Origin: Oscillospiraceae bacterium
GTDB lineage: Bacteria; Bacillota; Clostridia; Oscillospirales; Acutalibacteraceae
Direction: 5' to 3'
NCBI GenBank assembly: GCA_015066165.1
Contig: SVOX01000008.1
Span: 1 to 23,223, forward strand
DNA: 23,223 bases
Both the position numbers and the translations under genes were made by a program. Position 1 is the stretch's first letter. Each line of letters begins with the position of its first letter. Of this stretch, positions 22,945 through 23,223 are shown one piece after another. The notes beneath the pieces were generated by a model. The model did not search any database. It was not told the origin of the DNA and saw nothing but the letters and a program-made list of their open reading frames with translations.

Positions 22945-23223
22945 GGTAATTAAAATTGTTAGCATTGTCCTTGCCGCTGTTTTGGCGGTGACCGGCTCGG
23001 TTTTTGGGTTTGTTGAAATTGGTAAACACCGCTTGCGTGAGCAGTTGAGTTTTACCGATGATACCATTTCTTCAGACCAAGCATACGGTGATTCTGCTGA
23101 AGTTTTTCATAACGGTCAAGGATATGTTTATAACGACAATTTAATTAATATTCTTTGTATCGGTGTTGATAAACAAGAAAAATCCGATAAGAACTATCGT
23201 CAAGCAGATGCTCTTTATCTCTT
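22925..23223 (+). CDS. LytR-CpsA-Psr (LCP) family protein, 5' part (runs off the window)
   Basis: LCP proteins attach wall teichoic acids, capsule or other glycopolymers from lipid carriers to peptidoglycan outside the membrane. The visible 99 residues comprise a basic cytoplasmic start (MTAKTRKVIK), one transmembrane helix (about 9-28), an extracellular linker and the beginning of the LCP domain, LINILCIGVDKQ, followed by RQADALYL, matching the N[IL]LxxGxD and RxDTxxL-type motifs. The domain is cut by the window end. The ATG overlaps the 3' end of the sortase gene by 20 bp with only a weak GGGGT ribosome binding site, suggesting coupled expression. The short visible part limits certainty. 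Confidence 0.75.
   Translation, partial: MTAKTRKVIKIVSIVLAAVLAVTGSVFGFVEIGKHRLREQLSFTDDTISSDQAYGDSAEVFHNGQGYVYNDNLINILCIGVDKQEKSDKNYRQADALYL

Overview
The window looks like a chromosomal segment from a low-GC Gram-positive bacterium, most likely an uncultured gut-type Clostridia. This is inferred from a threonine T-box leader, the rimP-nusA-rnpM-ylxQ-infB gene order, a PASTA-domain kinase-like membrane protein, a class B sortase followed by an LCP-family gene, and palindromes of a type I recall as common in Oscillospirales-like genomes. No rRNA, tRNA, CRISPR array, prophage or insertion sequence was seen. Almost all of the DNA is core or housekeeping sequence.

Layout. (1) 2-3650: an amino-acid biosynthesis operon, with the 3' part of ornithine carbamoyltransferase (argF) followed tightly by proB, proA and proC, the complete glutamate-to-proline route. 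(2) 3665-4547: pnuC (nicotinamide riboside-type transporter) with a perfect consensus promoter, a roughly 100-nt structured leader ending in a terminator-like hairpin just before the ribosome binding site, and its own strong terminator. Two short palindromes of a REP-like type lie at and after the pnuC terminator. (3) 4628-6907: a cytoplasmic GH3 beta-glycosidase. (4) 6915-9200: thrS behind a complete T-box leader with an ACC (Thr) specifier. It ends in a bidirectional terminator shared with a convergent DD-carboxypeptidase gene. (5) 9250-13141: a membrane-anchored DD-carboxypeptidase (minus strand), a divergent calcineurin-like phosphoesterase, and a zinc-finger/kinase-like/PASTA membrane protein. 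All three depart from their family's usual active-site motifs, and the kinase-like one is clearly a pseudokinase. (6) 13150-21034: the translation and RNA operon rimP-nusA-rnpM-ylxQ-infB-rbfA-nrnA-truB-ribF, with overlapping genes from rnpM onward and an attenuator-like hairpin right after its promoter. (7) 21031-22059: an FkbM-family methyltransferase on the minus strand, tail-to-tail with ribF with a 4-bp overlap. (8) 22118-23223: a class B sortase overlapping the start of an LCP-family (LytR-CpsA-Psr) gene that runs off the window. Its promoter is back-to-back with that of the methyltransferase.

The most interesting points are the pseudokinase/PASTA protein next to a degenerate phosphoesterase, the unassigned structured leader of pnuC, the hairpin right after the rimP-nusA promoter (possible NusA feedback), and the sortase gene whose start codon is either leaderless GTG or a rare ATC/ATA. 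Family names are recognised from motifs by eye; no database search was run.
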